DNA from: an uncultured Dysgonomonas sp.
GTDB taxonomy: Bacteria > Bacteroidota > Bacteroidia > Bacteroidales > Dysgonomonadaceae
Length of the DNA stretch: 62,452 nt
Reading direction: 5' to 3'
Assembly: GCA_937995835.1 (NCBI GenBank)
Contig: CALKIV010000091.1
Span: 1 to 62,452 of the forward strand
The translations under genes were made by a program, and so were the position numbers. The notes beneath the pieces were generated by a model, which had not been told where the DNA came from, made no database searches, and saw nothing but the letters and a program-made list of their open reading frames with translations. Below are positions 1 through 9,144 of the stretch, piece by piece; the stretch's first letter is position 1, and the number at the start of each line of letters is the position of its first letter.

Positions 1-1
1 A

Positions 2-121
2 GGATCTAATAAAATATCTATGATAAGTAAAAATGGATATAAGATAGATGTTGACAGAACAGGAGATGATATTATTCAATCAGATCTGAAAAAGGGAGAC
101 ACTCTCATATTCAGCTATTAA
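2..121 (+). CDS. C-terminal end of an unidentified protein (cut by window edge)
   Basis: An open frame enters at base 2 and stops with TAA at 119-121, giving 39 residues that end in KKGDTLIFSY. It sits 34 bases before the GH95 gene on the same strand, so it is probably the preceding gene of the same operon. The short hydrophilic tail with a final beta-strand-like LIFSY would suit the last strand of a secreted glycan enzyme. The family cannot be named from so little sequence. Confidence 0.5.
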   Translation, partial: GSNKISMISKNGYKIDVDRTGDDIIQSDLKKGDTLIFSY

Positions 122-155
122 ATAATTATAAGTTCAATTCAGTAAAGAAAACGTA

Positions 156-2387
156 ATGAAAAAAATATTAATATCAATGCTTGTATTCATAAGCCTTTCG
201 GCTTTTGGACAAAAAACACCCGAAGGAGATTTTGTTTTATGGTATACACAGCCTGCAACAGATTGGATGACCTCGGCACTTCCTATTGGCAACGGGCGAC
301 TTGGAGCTATGATTTTTGGAGAAGTAGGGACTGAGAGAATTCAGTTTAACGACAAAACACTGTGGACAGGTAGCAAGACCGAAAGAGGGTCTTATCAAAA
401 CTTTGGAAATGTATATATCAACTTTGAAGGTCATGACAACTATACAAACTATACTCGTGATTTAAATATCAGCGATGCAATTGCTCATGTAACTTACACA
501 GCGAATGGAGTAAATTATACTCGTGAGTATTTTTCAAGTTTGCCCGATGATGCTATTGTCATGCATTTTGACGCAAACAAGAAAGGGAAAATTAGTTTCA
601 CGATAAATCTTGAAGATGCGCACGTTGGAGAAGTGCAAGTGGAAGGCAATTCTATATCTATATCGGGTGAATTAACGCTGTTGTCATACAAAGCTGTATT
701 GACGGTGGTGAATGATGGTGGTACAATTTCGACATCGGGTAAAGCAATCAAAGTTCAAGATGCTAATAGTGCGATGGTGGTACTCGTCGGTGGTACAAAC
801 TTTGATCCTAAAAGTGAAAATTATTTGACCACAAGAAAATGGGAAAGTGAAATTGATGTAACAATCAATAAGATTAAGCCTAAAGGATATGCTGTTGCTA
901 AGAGGGATCATTTAAATGATTATCATAATCTATTCAATCGGGTGTCTCTGAATCTTGGAGATAAAAAACCTACAATATCAACTGATCAACTAATCAAAAA
1001 TTATTCTGACGGACAATATAATCCGGCTTTAGATGTACTCTTCTTTCAGTATGGTCGCTATCTTACCATCGCTTCATCCAGAGATGGTTTGGATATGACT
1101 TCAAATTTGCAAGGTATATGGAATGATAGCAATACTCCTTCTTGGGAGGCTGATATTCATTCTAACATTAATGTGCAAATGAATTATTGGCCAACAGAGG
1201 TTACTAATCTAGCTGAATGTCATATGCCATTTATAAACTATATCTATAACGAAGCAGTTTTGCATGATTCATGGAGAAATTTAGCTTCAGAATTGGGATG
1301 TAGAGGTTGGACACTCAAAACCCAAAACAATATATTTGGGTACTCTGACTGGAATTGGAATCGTCCAGCCAATGGTTGGTATGCACAGCATCTTTGGGAC
1401 AAATATGCGTTTAATGCTGATAATACATATCTAAGAGATATTGCTTATCCGGTTATGAAGTTGGCATGCACATTTTGGCTTGACAGAATGTTTATAGATG
1501 ATGAAGGCAAGCTAATTGCTGTCAATGAGTGGTCACCCGAACAAGGTCCATGGGAGAATGGAGTTGCTTACGCACAGCAGATCATTTGGGATCTATTTAC
1601 AAATACAATACAAGCTGGGAAAATATTAAATAACGATTCTGAGTTTATTAATATTCTAGAACAAAAACTTCAAAAATTAGACAATGGATTAAACATAGGA
1701 AGTTGGGGGCAGCTAAGGGAGTGGAAATACACCGATGATGATCGAGATAATCAACACAGACATATTTCCCAATTATTTGCATTGTATCCGGGAAAAGAGA
1801 TTTCTCCAATTTACACCCCTGAATATGCCGTTGCAGCACGCACAACTCTTGATGCACGTGGCGATAGTGGAACAGGTTGGAGCCGTGTTTGGAAAGTTGC
1901 ATTTTGGGCACGACTTCTAGATGGAAATAGAGCCCACAAACTTCTGAAAAGTGCTTTAGACTTTACAACAGATAAAACCTTAGACTATATGGCTAAAGGG
2001 GGAGTATATCCGAATTTACTAGATGCTCATCCTCCATTTCAGATCGATGGAAACTTAGGGGCTACAGCCTCTATCTCTGAGATGTTGCTTCAAAGCCAAT
2101 TCGAAGAGCTACATTTACTTCCAGCTTTGCCTGATATTTGGAAAGATGGTGAAGTAATAGGGCTGAAAGCTAGGGGAGGTTATGGTGTGGATATGCAATG
2201 GAAAAATAATAAGCTGACTTTTGCAACCATCAAAGCAAGTTTAGATGGAGTATGTCAGCTAAGAACGAGTACTCCTATAACCGTTATAGGGCAGAATGCG
2301 AGTTCGGAACAAGATAGCAAAGGATATTACATAACAATATTTAAAACTTCGTCTGATAAAGAGTACAAAATTGTAGCTGTCAAATAA
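156..2387 (+). CDS. GH95-family exo-glycosidase (alpha-L-fucosidase or alpha-L-galactosidase type)
   Basis: A 743-residue secreted hydrolase that should remove terminal alpha-L-fucose or alpha-L-galactose from glycan chains in the periplasm or at the cell surface. Residues 1-19 form a Sec signal peptide ending in AFGQ. The mature start carries the GH95 opening LPIGNGRLGAMIFG. Later blocks are also family-typical: NVQMNYWPTEVTNLAE, NEWSPEQGPWENG, HRHISQLFALYPG, GDSGTGWSRVWK and HPPFQIDGNLG (from about residue 625). Length is close to the usual GH95 core. It is followed after 8 bases by the GH110 gene and then GH92, so the three are probably co-transcribed. Family assignment is firm; the choice between fucose and L-galactose is not readable here. 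Confidence 0.9.
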   Translation: MKKILISMLVFISLSAFGQKTPEGDFVLWYTQPATDWMTSALPIGNGRLGAMIFGEVGTERIQFNDKTLWTGSKTERGSYQNFGNVYINFEGHDNYTNYTRDLNISDAIAHVTYTANGVNYTREYFSSLPDDAIVMHFDANKKGKISFTINLEDAHVGEVQVEGNSISISGELTLLSYKAVLTVVNDGGTISTSGKAIKVQDANSAMVVLVGGTNFDPKSENYLTTRKWESEIDVTINKIKPKGYAVAKRDHLNDYHNLFNRVSLNLGDKKPTISTDQLIKNYSDGQYNPALDVLFFQYGRYLTIASSRDGLDMTSNLQGIWNDSNTPSWEADIHSNINVQMNYWPTEVTNLAECHMPFINYIYNEAVLHDSWRNLASELGCRGWTLKTQNNIFGYSDWNWNRPANGWYAQHLWDKYAFNADNTYLRDIAYPVMKLACTFWLDRMFIDDEGKLIAVNEWSPEQGPWENGVAYAQQIIWDLFTNTIQAGKILNNDSEFINILEQKLQKLDNGLNIGSWGQLREWKYTDDDRDNQHRHISQLFALYPGKEISPIYTPEYAVAARTTLDARGDSGTGWSRVWKVAFWARLLDGNRAHKLLKSALDFTTDKTLDYMAKGGVYPNLLDAHPPFQIDGNLGATASISEMLLQSQFEELHLLPALPDIWKDGEVIGLKARGGYGVDMQWKNNKLTFATIKASLDGVCQLRTSTPITVIGQNASSEQDSKGYYITIFKTSSDKEYKIVAVK

Positions 2388-2395
2388 GGCTAATT

Positions 2396-4237
2396 ATGAA
2401 GAAATACTTCTTGGCGATAGCTATGCAATGTGTGAGTATACTGCTTGTAGCTCAAACAGTAAGTGTTGCAGACTTTGGATTGTCTCCTAATACTTTTGAG
2501 GATGCAACAGAAGCAGTGCAACAAGCACTGACTGACTGCATGAAAAGTAAAGGGACTACTTTGGTTTTTCCCAAAGGACGTTATGATTTTTGGCCTGACA
2601 AATCTAAAAAACGTCAATTCTTCATATCTAACACATCATCTGAGACAGAGTGTTCTTCTAAAATTAAGAACATTGGTGTTTTTTTAGATGGACACGAAAG
2701 TCTAACTATAGAAGGTAATGGCTCTCTTTTCGTATTTCATGGTAAGACAATAACATTTGGACTAAATCATTGTCAAAATATTAAAATACAGAATATTTCT
2801 ATTGATTTTGAACGCCCAACTATAAGTGAATTTTTTATAGAAGAATTAACCCCACATTATCTTATTGCTTCCATACATCCGGATTCGAAATACGATATTA
2901 TTGATAACAAAATTCGTTTTTATGGAGAAAATTGGAGTATGAATCGTAACTATTTTAGTATCGAGACCGACACTGTGCAAGGCACTAACAAATATACTTC
3001 ATTTGATTATATTCAGAATGCTAATGCAACAGAGTTGAGCCCATTCAAAGTGAAATTCGAAGGAGATTTTAGTAAGGCAAACTATCATGAGAAACATACC
3101 ATAACAACACGAGACCATGTTAGGGATCATGTGGGTTTATTTATCAATCAGTCGAAAGATATCACACTTGATAATATAAACTTACATTATATGCATGGTT
3201 TGGGTATAGTATCTCAGTTTTCAGAAGATCTAACGTATAAAAATATTAATATAAGGCCAAGGAGAGGTAGAACAATTGCGGGCTTTGCTGATGGCATGCA
3301 CTTTTCTGGATGCAAAGGACATATAGAGATTCGAGATTGTAATTTCAAAGGGTTGCATGATGACCCTGTAAATGTACATGGTACATATTTGAAAATATCG
3401 AAAATAGAATCCCCAAAACGATTGACTATGCGATTTATGCACTCCCAGACATATGGTATAGATGCTTTTTTTGAAGGAGATACAGTTGCTTTTGTGCAAA
3501 AGAACACATTGCAAAAAGTGGGCTATGCTGTTGTAAACCAAACAAAGCGAATATCTGAAAGAGAGATCCAGATAGAATTGAGCAAACCTTTACCAAAGGA
3601 CATAACAGAAGGAGACTGTATTGAAAATATTACTTGGACCCCGTCGTTAACAATCAGTAATTGTCGTTTGGAAATGACTAATACAAGAGGACTATTAGTA
3701 TCCACTCCACGAAAAGTAATCCTAGAAAACAATCATTTCTATCGTGTGGGGATGTATGCTATATTGATTGCTGGTGATGCTAATAGTTGGTACGAATCGG
3801 GTGCTGTTAACGATGTCTGGATTCACAACAATTTATTTGAATCAGGAGGCTATAACCTATATTCTGATAATAATTATGTGATAGCAATTGAGCCTGAAAA
3901 CTATGAATCTATCGATGGTTTTTGGGTGCATCGTAACATTAATGTAGAGAATAATAGATTTATTGTTTACCCCAACAACCTACTGCTGAAGGCACGAAGT
4001 GTGGCTGGACTAAAGTTTGTTAATAATAGAATAGAAGCATCATCATTTGTTCCAAGTTTGATTAGCTGTGAGCAGCAAAATGAAGGATGTTCATCTTTTA
4101 AACTTAATAACTGTACGGATGTATTGATTGATCAAAATAAGTTTTATAGAGATAAATCTTCATTCCAAGTCAGATGCGTTGAAATGAAGAAAAAAGACAT
4201 CAAAATAAAAGATAAACTACCTGTAAATTTTGAGTAA
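2396..4237 (+). CDS. GH110 alpha-1,3-galactosidase
   Basis: A 613-residue secreted right-handed beta-helix enzyme expected to release terminal alpha-1,3-linked galactose, the activity known for GH110 (blood-group B-type and related linkages, and in marine members galactans). Residues 1-20 look like a signal peptide ending VAQ. The diagnostic blocks are FADGMHFSGCKG (Asp299) and GLHDDPVNVHGTYL (Asp322, Asp323). These three acids have the same 23-residue spacing I recall for the catalytic aspartates of a characterised marine GH110, so the site looks complete. It lies 8 bases after GH95 and 26 before GH92 in one + strand operon. The aglycone (animal, plant or algal glycan) is unknown. Confidence 0.9.
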   Translation: MKKYFLAIAMQCVSILLVAQTVSVADFGLSPNTFEDATEAVQQALTDCMKSKGTTLVFPKGRYDFWPDKSKKRQFFISNTSSETECSSKIKNIGVFLDGHESLTIEGNGSLFVFHGKTITFGLNHCQNIKIQNISIDFERPTISEFFIEELTPHYLIASIHPDSKYDIIDNKIRFYGENWSMNRNYFSIETDTVQGTNKYTSFDYIQNANATELSPFKVKFEGDFSKANYHEKHTITTRDHVRDHVGLFINQSKDITLDNINLHYMHGLGIVSQFSEDLTYKNINIRPRRGRTIAGFADGMHFSGCKGHIEIRDCNFKGLHDDPVNVHGTYLKISKIESPKRLTMRFMHSQTYGIDAFFEGDTVAFVQKNTLQKVGYAVVNQTKRISEREIQIELSKPLPKDITEGDCIENITWTPSLTISNCRLEMTNTRGLLVSTPRKVILENNHFYRVGMYAILIAGDANSWYESGAVNDVWIHNNLFESGGYNLYSDNNYVIAIEPENYESIDGFWVHRNINVENNRFIVYPNNLLLKARSVAGLKFVNNRIEASSFVPSLISCEQQNEGCSSFKLNNCTDVLIDQNKFYRDKSSFQVRCVEMKKKDIKIKDKLPVNFE

Positions 4238-4263
4238 GTAGACACCTAATATAATTAAATAAC

Positions 4264-7026
4264 ATGAAAAAATATAAAGCGCTTATAGCCATGATTTTTA
4301 TGTCATTGACTGGCCTAGTTAATGCTTCATCGTATAACATAGCACCTCATAGTCGAGTTACAGCGTCATCAGTAAAGGATGAGGTATCAGAGGCGAGTAA
4401 TGTCACTGATCAGATCGTTCGGATTTTAAACAAAGGAGAGTGGGCTTCAAATAGTGGCATGACCTTTTGGGGTGAAATTGATTATCCTTGGATTCAATTG
4501 GATTGGGATACTTCGGTTTGCGTTAATAAGGTTATTCTATTTGACAGAGTGGATGAAAACGTACATACTGCCGGAGGAATTCTCCATTTTAGTGATGGCA
4601 GTAGCATAGATGTGTGGCAAATACCGAATGATGGGAGTCCTAAAGTTGTTGAATTTGCTGCAAAAAAGACAAAATGGATTCGCTTTGAAGTTACTGACGG
4701 AGATGGCAAAAATTTAGGTCTATCCGAGATCGAAGTTTATCCAGCACCGGAAGATTACACAGATTATGTATCTTGGGTGGATCCATATATTGAGTCTGCA
4801 CGAGGGAGATACTTTTTCTTTATAACGGGCAATCAACCATTCGGAATGATTGGAGCAGCTCCTCTTACCAGAAATAAAAATCAATATGGTGGAGGCTACA
4901 ATTATAACTCTCCAGAGATACTTGGCTTTCCACAGATACACTGTTGGATGTTGTCGGGGCTTACACTTATGCCAACTACGGGAGAAATTGATCCGACATT
5001 AGGAGAGCAATATTGGAAATCACCTTTCACCCATGATGGAGAAATAGTACAGCCGGCCTATCATCGCCTTTATTTAGATAAATATAAAACTTGGGTAGAA
5101 CAGACTGCTACTGATAGAGTAAGTTTTTATCGTTTGACTTACTCTGAAGATGCTACTGCTAACCTTCTGTTCAACTTGGGAGGCTATACTGCAACAACCA
5201 CTATGGTTAATGCTAATGTGCGAAAGGATAGTGCCAATGAAATTAGTGGTTACTTTGATACCACAGGGCGCTTATGGGGGGGACCCGAAATTGTTCGAAT
5301 ATTTTTCACAGCTCAATTCGATAAAGCTTTTGAGTCTCTTGATGGTTGGGCTGATACTAAATCCCATTCGAATATAGAAATGCTTCAAGGCACAAGAGAT
5401 AGCACACCAAGAGAAGAGTCAGGTATGACTTATCATGATGCTCCTACATCAGGAGTTAGTGCTAAATATCATGTTCGGGCAGGTGATCAAATCAAAGTGA
5501 AGATGGCGATCTCATATGTGAGTGTTGCTAACGCAAGAGAAAACTTGGTGAACGATTGCAATCATTGGGATTTTGACAGTGTACGAAACAATTCGCAGAA
5601 AGAATGGAATGATTGGCTTGGTAAGATTGATGTAAAAGGTGGGACTGATGCTCAACGGATTAAACTATATACAGATCTTTGGCATACGTTGTTAGGAAGA
5701 CATAAGCTTGACGATTACAATGGTCAGTATCCGGATTATACTCAAGGAGGAGAGAGACGAGGGTCTCACACTTATGGGGCACAGTTAAATGTAAAGCAAT
5801 TGCCAAAGGATAAATCGGGTAAGCCTATTCATCACATGTACAATTCTGATGCCCTTTGGCTGAGCCAATGGAATCTTAACACACTATGGGGACTTGCATA
5901 TCCTTCTGTCTTGGACGATTTTGCTGCTTCCTTTATTCAGTATGACCTAAATGGAGGTTTGTTGCCACGTGGACCAAATGCGGGAGGCTATTCATATATA
6001 ATGACTGGTTGTCCAGCAACTTCACTCATAACTAGTGCTTTTCAGAGGGGTATAACCAAAAAATGGAATCCTAAAGTTGGATATAGTGCAATGAAGCGAA
6101 ATCACAATAAAGGAGGAATGCTGGCTTTAGATATGGATAAGGAATTGGATTTTTATACCCAAAACGGATATTGCCCCGATCAGGCTGGTTTAACCATTCA
6201 GTGGGCTTTCGAGGATTGGGCTTTAGCAGAAATGGCTTATAAAATGAAGAAGACTGGTGATTATAAATATTTTCATGAGAGATCGTCAGGATGGCATAAA
6301 TCCTTTAATAAAGATCTAAAACTCATTTTGCCAAGAAGAGAAGACGGTAGTTGGCTACATACGAATCCCCTAGATGGTTATGGTTACGTTGAAGCTAATG
6401 CTTGGCAAGCAACATTTGGTTTATCTCACGATATCCCACAATTGGCTACGCTTATGGGAGGAAAAGATAGTCTGTGCTATATGTTGAATCATGCTTTTGA
6501 ACAATCGGTGTCTAGTGACTTTGTTTACGGTTATGGTGGCGGCTATGTCAGCTATGCGAATCAGCCAGGATGTTCAAATGCTCATGTCTTTTCACATGCA
6601 GGGAAACCATGGTTGACTCAATATTGGGTGCGTCGAGTAAAAGAGCAAGCTCATGGAGCAATAACACCAAATAAAGGTTATGGAGGTCACGATGAAGATC
6701 AAGGGCAAATGGGGGGAATCAGTGCATTGATGGCTATCGGACTCTTCAGTTTAGATGGAGGCTCAAAAAGTAATCCAGCTTATGACATCACAAGTCCCGT
6801 TTTTGAAGAGGTAACCATAAAACTTGATACAACGTACTATAATGGCAAAGAGTTTAAAATAAAGACATACAATAACTCGAAGGAAAATTGTTACATACAG
6901 CGTGCTCTGTTTAATGGTAGAGACTATAACTCCTTCCAACTTCTGCACTCTGATTTCAAAGAGGGAGGAATCTTAGAATTATGGTTAGGGAACACACCTA
7001 ACAAAGATTGGGGAATTGAAGATTAA
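4264..7026 (+). CDS. Divergent GH92-like glycosidase with N-terminal discoidin-type domain
   Basis: A 920-residue exported protein (signal peptide about 1-22, ending VNAS). Residues about 25-160 form an F5/8-type C or CBM32-like beta-sandwich ending SEIEVYPAPE. The rest follows the GH92 exo-alpha-mannosidase plan: WVDPYI, PFGMIGAAP, SDALWLSQWNLNTLWG, PRGPNAGGYSYIMTGCPA and WLHTNPLDGYGYVEANAWQ. Glu710 in EANAWQ matches the GH92 catalytic acid. The usual GNDDxGxMS base motif is replaced by GHDEDQGQMGG (Asp810-Glu811-Asp812), and the usual opening PGA glycine loop is also changed. GH92 enzymes are calcium-dependent inverting alpha-mannosidases; here the acid is kept but the sugar-binding parts differ, so another sugar is possible. 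It is the last glycosidase of the + strand cluster. Confidence 0.75.
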   Translation: MKKYKALIAMIFMSLTGLVNASSYNIAPHSRVTASSVKDEVSEASNVTDQIVRILNKGEWASNSGMTFWGEIDYPWIQLDWDTSVCVNKVILFDRVDENVHTAGGILHFSDGSSIDVWQIPNDGSPKVVEFAAKKTKWIRFEVTDGDGKNLGLSEIEVYPAPEDYTDYVSWVDPYIESARGRYFFFITGNQPFGMIGAAPLTRNKNQYGGGYNYNSPEILGFPQIHCWMLSGLTLMPTTGEIDPTLGEQYWKSPFTHDGEIVQPAYHRLYLDKYKTWVEQTATDRVSFYRLTYSEDATANLLFNLGGYTATTTMVNANVRKDSANEISGYFDTTGRLWGGPEIVRIFFTAQFDKAFESLDGWADTKSHSNIEMLQGTRDSTPREESGMTYHDAPTSGVSAKYHVRAGDQIKVKMAISYVSVANARENLVNDCNHWDFDSVRNNSQKEWNDWLGKIDVKGGTDAQRIKLYTDLWHTLLGRHKLDDYNGQYPDYTQGGERRGSHTYGAQLNVKQLPKDKSGKPIHHMYNSDALWLSQWNLNTLWGLAYPSVLDDFAASFIQYDLNGGLLPRGPNAGGYSYIMTGCPATSLITSAFQRGITKKWNPKVGYSAMKRNHNKGGMLALDMDKELDFYTQNGYCPDQAGLTIQWAFEDWALAEMAYKMKKTGDYKYFHERSSGWHKSFNKDLKLILPRREDGSWLHTNPLDGYGYVEANAWQATFGLSHDIPQLATLMGGKDSLCYMLNHAFEQSVSSDFVYGYGGGYVSYANQPGCSNAHVFSHAGKPWLTQYWVRRVKEQAHGAITPNKGYGGHDEDQGQMGGISALMAIGLFSLDGGSKSNPAYDITSPVFEEVTIKLDTTYYNGKEFKIKTYNNSKENCYIQRALFNGRDYNSFQLLHSDFKEGGILELWLGNTPNKDWGIED

Positions 7027-7129
7027 TAATTTATATCTTCTATAGTCACTTGACCGTATTTTTTCGTGAAAAATGCTTAGCTTTATTGAAGTTCAACCAA
7101 GAATATTAACCAAATTAATACCAAATGAC

Positions 7130-7705
7130 ATGAATAAGAAAATATTGATGCTAGCTGGCGACTTTGTAGAAGATTATGAGTTAATGGTTCCGTTTCAGGC
7201 ATTACTCTCTTTGGGTATGCAAGTAGATGTGGTATGTCCAGGAAAGAAAAAAGGAGATCTAATAGCAACGGCTATACACGACTTTGTAGGTTTTCAAACT
7301 TACGTAGAGCTTAGAGGGCATAACTTTGAGATCAACAAGTCGTTTGATGAGGTGCAACTGGATGAGTACGATGGATTGTACATCACTGGAGGGCGTGCCC
7401 CGGAATATATTCGGCTCGACAAAAAAGTGATAGAGTATACACAGCATTTTTTCGAAAAGAATAAACCTGTAGCTTCTATTTGTCATGGGGCTCAGGTGCT
7501 AACTGTTGCTAATGTGTTGAAGGGTAGGGTGCTTACTTGTTATGCGGCTGTTGGCCCAGAAGTGACTTTAGCAGGAGGAAATTATAAGGAAGTGGCACCT
7601 ACGCAGGCTGTAGTTGATGGTAACTTGGTGACTTCGCCTGCATGGCCGGGACATCCAGCTGCTCTGAAAGAATTTTACAAGCTGTTAGGAGTGAAGATTT
7701 CTTAA
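7130..7705 (+). CDS. DJ-1/PfpI family protein (class I glutamine-amidotransferase-like fold)
   Basis: A 191-residue cytoplasmic protein. An upstream in-frame ATG exists at 7073, but ATG 7130 (MNKKILMLAGDF) starts directly at the first beta strand of the fold and is preferred. The nucleophile elbow is SICHGAQVL, with Cys followed by His-Gly as in PfpI/YhbO-like proteins. The upstream ITGGRAPEY supplies the family acid region and TSPAWPGHP the C-terminal signature. Known relatives are deglycases, chaperones or small-molecule hydratases and amidases; the substrate cannot be predicted. It follows GH92 by 103 bases and ends just before a strong terminator, so it may be the last gene of the glycan operon. 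Confidence 0.85.
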   Translation: MNKKILMLAGDFVEDYELMVPFQALLSLGMQVDVVCPGKKKGDLIATAIHDFVGFQTYVELRGHNFEINKSFDEVQLDEYDGLYITGGRAPEYIRLDKKVIEYTQHFFEKNKPVASICHGAQVLTVANVLKGRVLTCYAAVGPEVTLAGGNYKEVAPTQAVVDGNLVTSPAWPGHPAALKEFYKLLGVKIS

Positions 7706-7723
7706 TCTTGCATAGTACATTAG

Positions 7724-7758
7724 AGAGTCTGTTCATACATAGTACAGACTCTTTTTTA
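7724..7758 (+). terminator. Rho-independent terminator after DJ-1/PfpI gene
   Basis: A 9-bp perfect stem (AGAGTCTGT with ACAGACTCT) with an 11-base loop, followed by six T. It closes the GH95-GH110-GH92-PfpI operon and separates it from the GH105-like gene. Confidence 0.85.
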
Positions 7759-7921
7759 TTAAAAAACACGGGGAAGTGACATTAATATATATTATAATGA
7801 AACATTATATAACCCCTTTTAGGATGCAGACAACAGCCTCTTGCATTATTATTCAACATATAAAAAAGAAAATTGAACATTAAGGAACGATTTAGACACA
7901 ATATAATTGTGACGAATCGAA

Positions 7922-7929
7922 TACATTTG
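7922..7929 (+). promoter_or_regulatory. Candidate -7 promoter element of the GH105-like gene
   Basis: TACATTTG fits the Bacteroidetes -7 consensus TAnnTTTG, 39 bases before the preferred start codon. No convincing -33 TTTG lies at 19-21 bases upstream, so this is a partial match. Confidence 0.4.
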
Positions 7930-7968
7930 AAATAATAATTTATTAACCATCTTTCAATGTATTTGAGT

Positions 7969-9063
7969 ATGATAAAATTTAAACTATGGATTATTGTTGG
8001 TGCACTTTTGGCAGTTGCATCATGTGCTGAAAAAAGTGTAAAAGACCAAGAGATTGATCTTATCAATAAAGTGGCAACCTGGCAAATGAACAATTTTCCG
8101 GACACCATAGCTCCCAAAGCAGGGTGGGTGCACGCTGCCTTATACAGAGGACTTATAGAGTGGGGGGAGTACCAGAAATCGGAAGAAATAGACAAGTTTT
8201 TAATTTCGGTAGGAGAAGACCTTGATTGGGGAATGTTGGATCGAGTGTATGATGCTGATGACTTGTGCATTGGGCAGACATATATAAGGCTCTACAAAAG
8301 ATATAACAGAGCAGAGATGATAGAAAAAGTTTGTGACAGAGTGGATTTTATCATACAAAATCCTTTGACAGGCTCCTTGCGAACCGAAAAAAACAAACCT
8401 TATAGAGACAGATGGGGATGGTGTGATGCTTTATTTATGGGGCCTCCAGTCTATGCACAATTGTACAAGTTGAAGGGCGATGAAAAATATTTAGATTTTT
8501 GTTTCTCTGAATTCCAAGTTACTTGTGATTCTCTTTATGATAGAGAAAATCACTTGTTTACTCGCGATTTACGTTTTATAAATGATAAAGAAGCTAATGG
8601 GCGAAAAGTATTCTGGAGCAGAGGAAATGGTTGGGTCTATTCAGGGCTTACGTTTATGCTTAATGATGTGCCAGAATGGCATGTAAGCTATAATTATTAT
8701 TTGACTCTATACAAGGAGATGACGGACGCCATAATAGCGTGTAGTGACGAAAATGGTTCGTGGCATGCTAGTATGTTTGACTTGGAGGCCTATCCTCATC
8801 CAGAAAACAGTGCTTCGGGTTTCTTTGTTCATGGTTTAGCTTGGGGGATAAACAATAATATCTTAGATAAAAATAAGTATTTACCAATCGTGCAAAAGAG
8901 CTGGAATACTCTAAAGAGCCATGTTAATGAAGATGGCAAGTTAGGATATGTGCAACCCATCGGACATGCTCCTAAAATGATAAGCAGTGAAATGACTGCT
9001 CCTTATGGTGTAGGAGCGTTTCTATTGGCTGCAACAGAAATAACGAAACTAGATCACCCTTGA
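7969..9063 (+). CDS. GH105/GH88-like unsaturated uronyl hydrolase, lipoprotein
   Basis: A 364-residue (alpha/alpha)6-barrel enzyme of the YteR family, expected to hydrate and remove the unsaturated uronic acid left at the non-reducing end by polysaccharide lyases. ATG 7969 (MIKFKLW) is chosen over ATG 7957 because it opens a standard lipoprotein signal with lipobox VASC, placing the enzyme on a membrane. Family blocks seen are WGWCDALFMGPPVYAQL (catalytic Asp region), WSRGNGWVYSGL and the C-terminal SEMTAPYGVGAFLLAATE. It stands alone between two terminators, with its own candidate promoter. It fits the lyase encoded at 24341. Whether it prefers galacturonyl-rhamnose or glucuronyl ends cannot be told. 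Confidence 0.85.
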   Translation: MIKFKLWIIVGALLAVASCAEKSVKDQEIDLINKVATWQMNNFPDTIAPKAGWVHAALYRGLIEWGEYQKSEEIDKFLISVGEDLDWGMLDRVYDADDLCIGQTYIRLYKRYNRAEMIEKVCDRVDFIIQNPLTGSLRTEKNKPYRDRWGWCDALFMGPPVYAQLYKLKGDEKYLDFCFSEFQVTCDSLYDRENHLFTRDLRFINDKEANGRKVFWSRGNGWVYSGLTFMLNDVPEWHVSYNYYLTLYKEMTDAIIACSDENGSWHASMFDLEAYPHPENSASGFFVHGLAWGINNNILDKNKYLPIVQKSWNTLKSHVNEDGKLGYVQPIGHAPKMISSEMTAPYGVGAFLLAATEITKLDHP

Positions 9064-9083
9064 ATATTTTTCATATAAATACC

Positions 9084-9129
9084 TAAAATGAAAGAGGCTG
9101 GTTTTACAAAACCAGCCTCTTTCATTTTA
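9084..9129. terminator. Bidirectional terminator, 22-bp perfect hairpin
   Basis: A perfect 22-base inverted repeat (core AAAGAGGCTGG / CCAGCCTCTTT) around a 2-base centre, with A-tracts on the left and T-tracts on the right. It lies between the convergent GH105-like and TonB-receptor genes and can stop transcription from both sides. Confidence 0.9.
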
Positions 9130-9144
9130 AAGTAACTATCTTAA

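Noticed and set aside
9084..9129. Long perfect inverted repeat as a transposon end or miniature element
   Set aside because: It lies exactly between convergent genes, has the A- and T-tracts of a bidirectional terminator, and no target duplication was seen.
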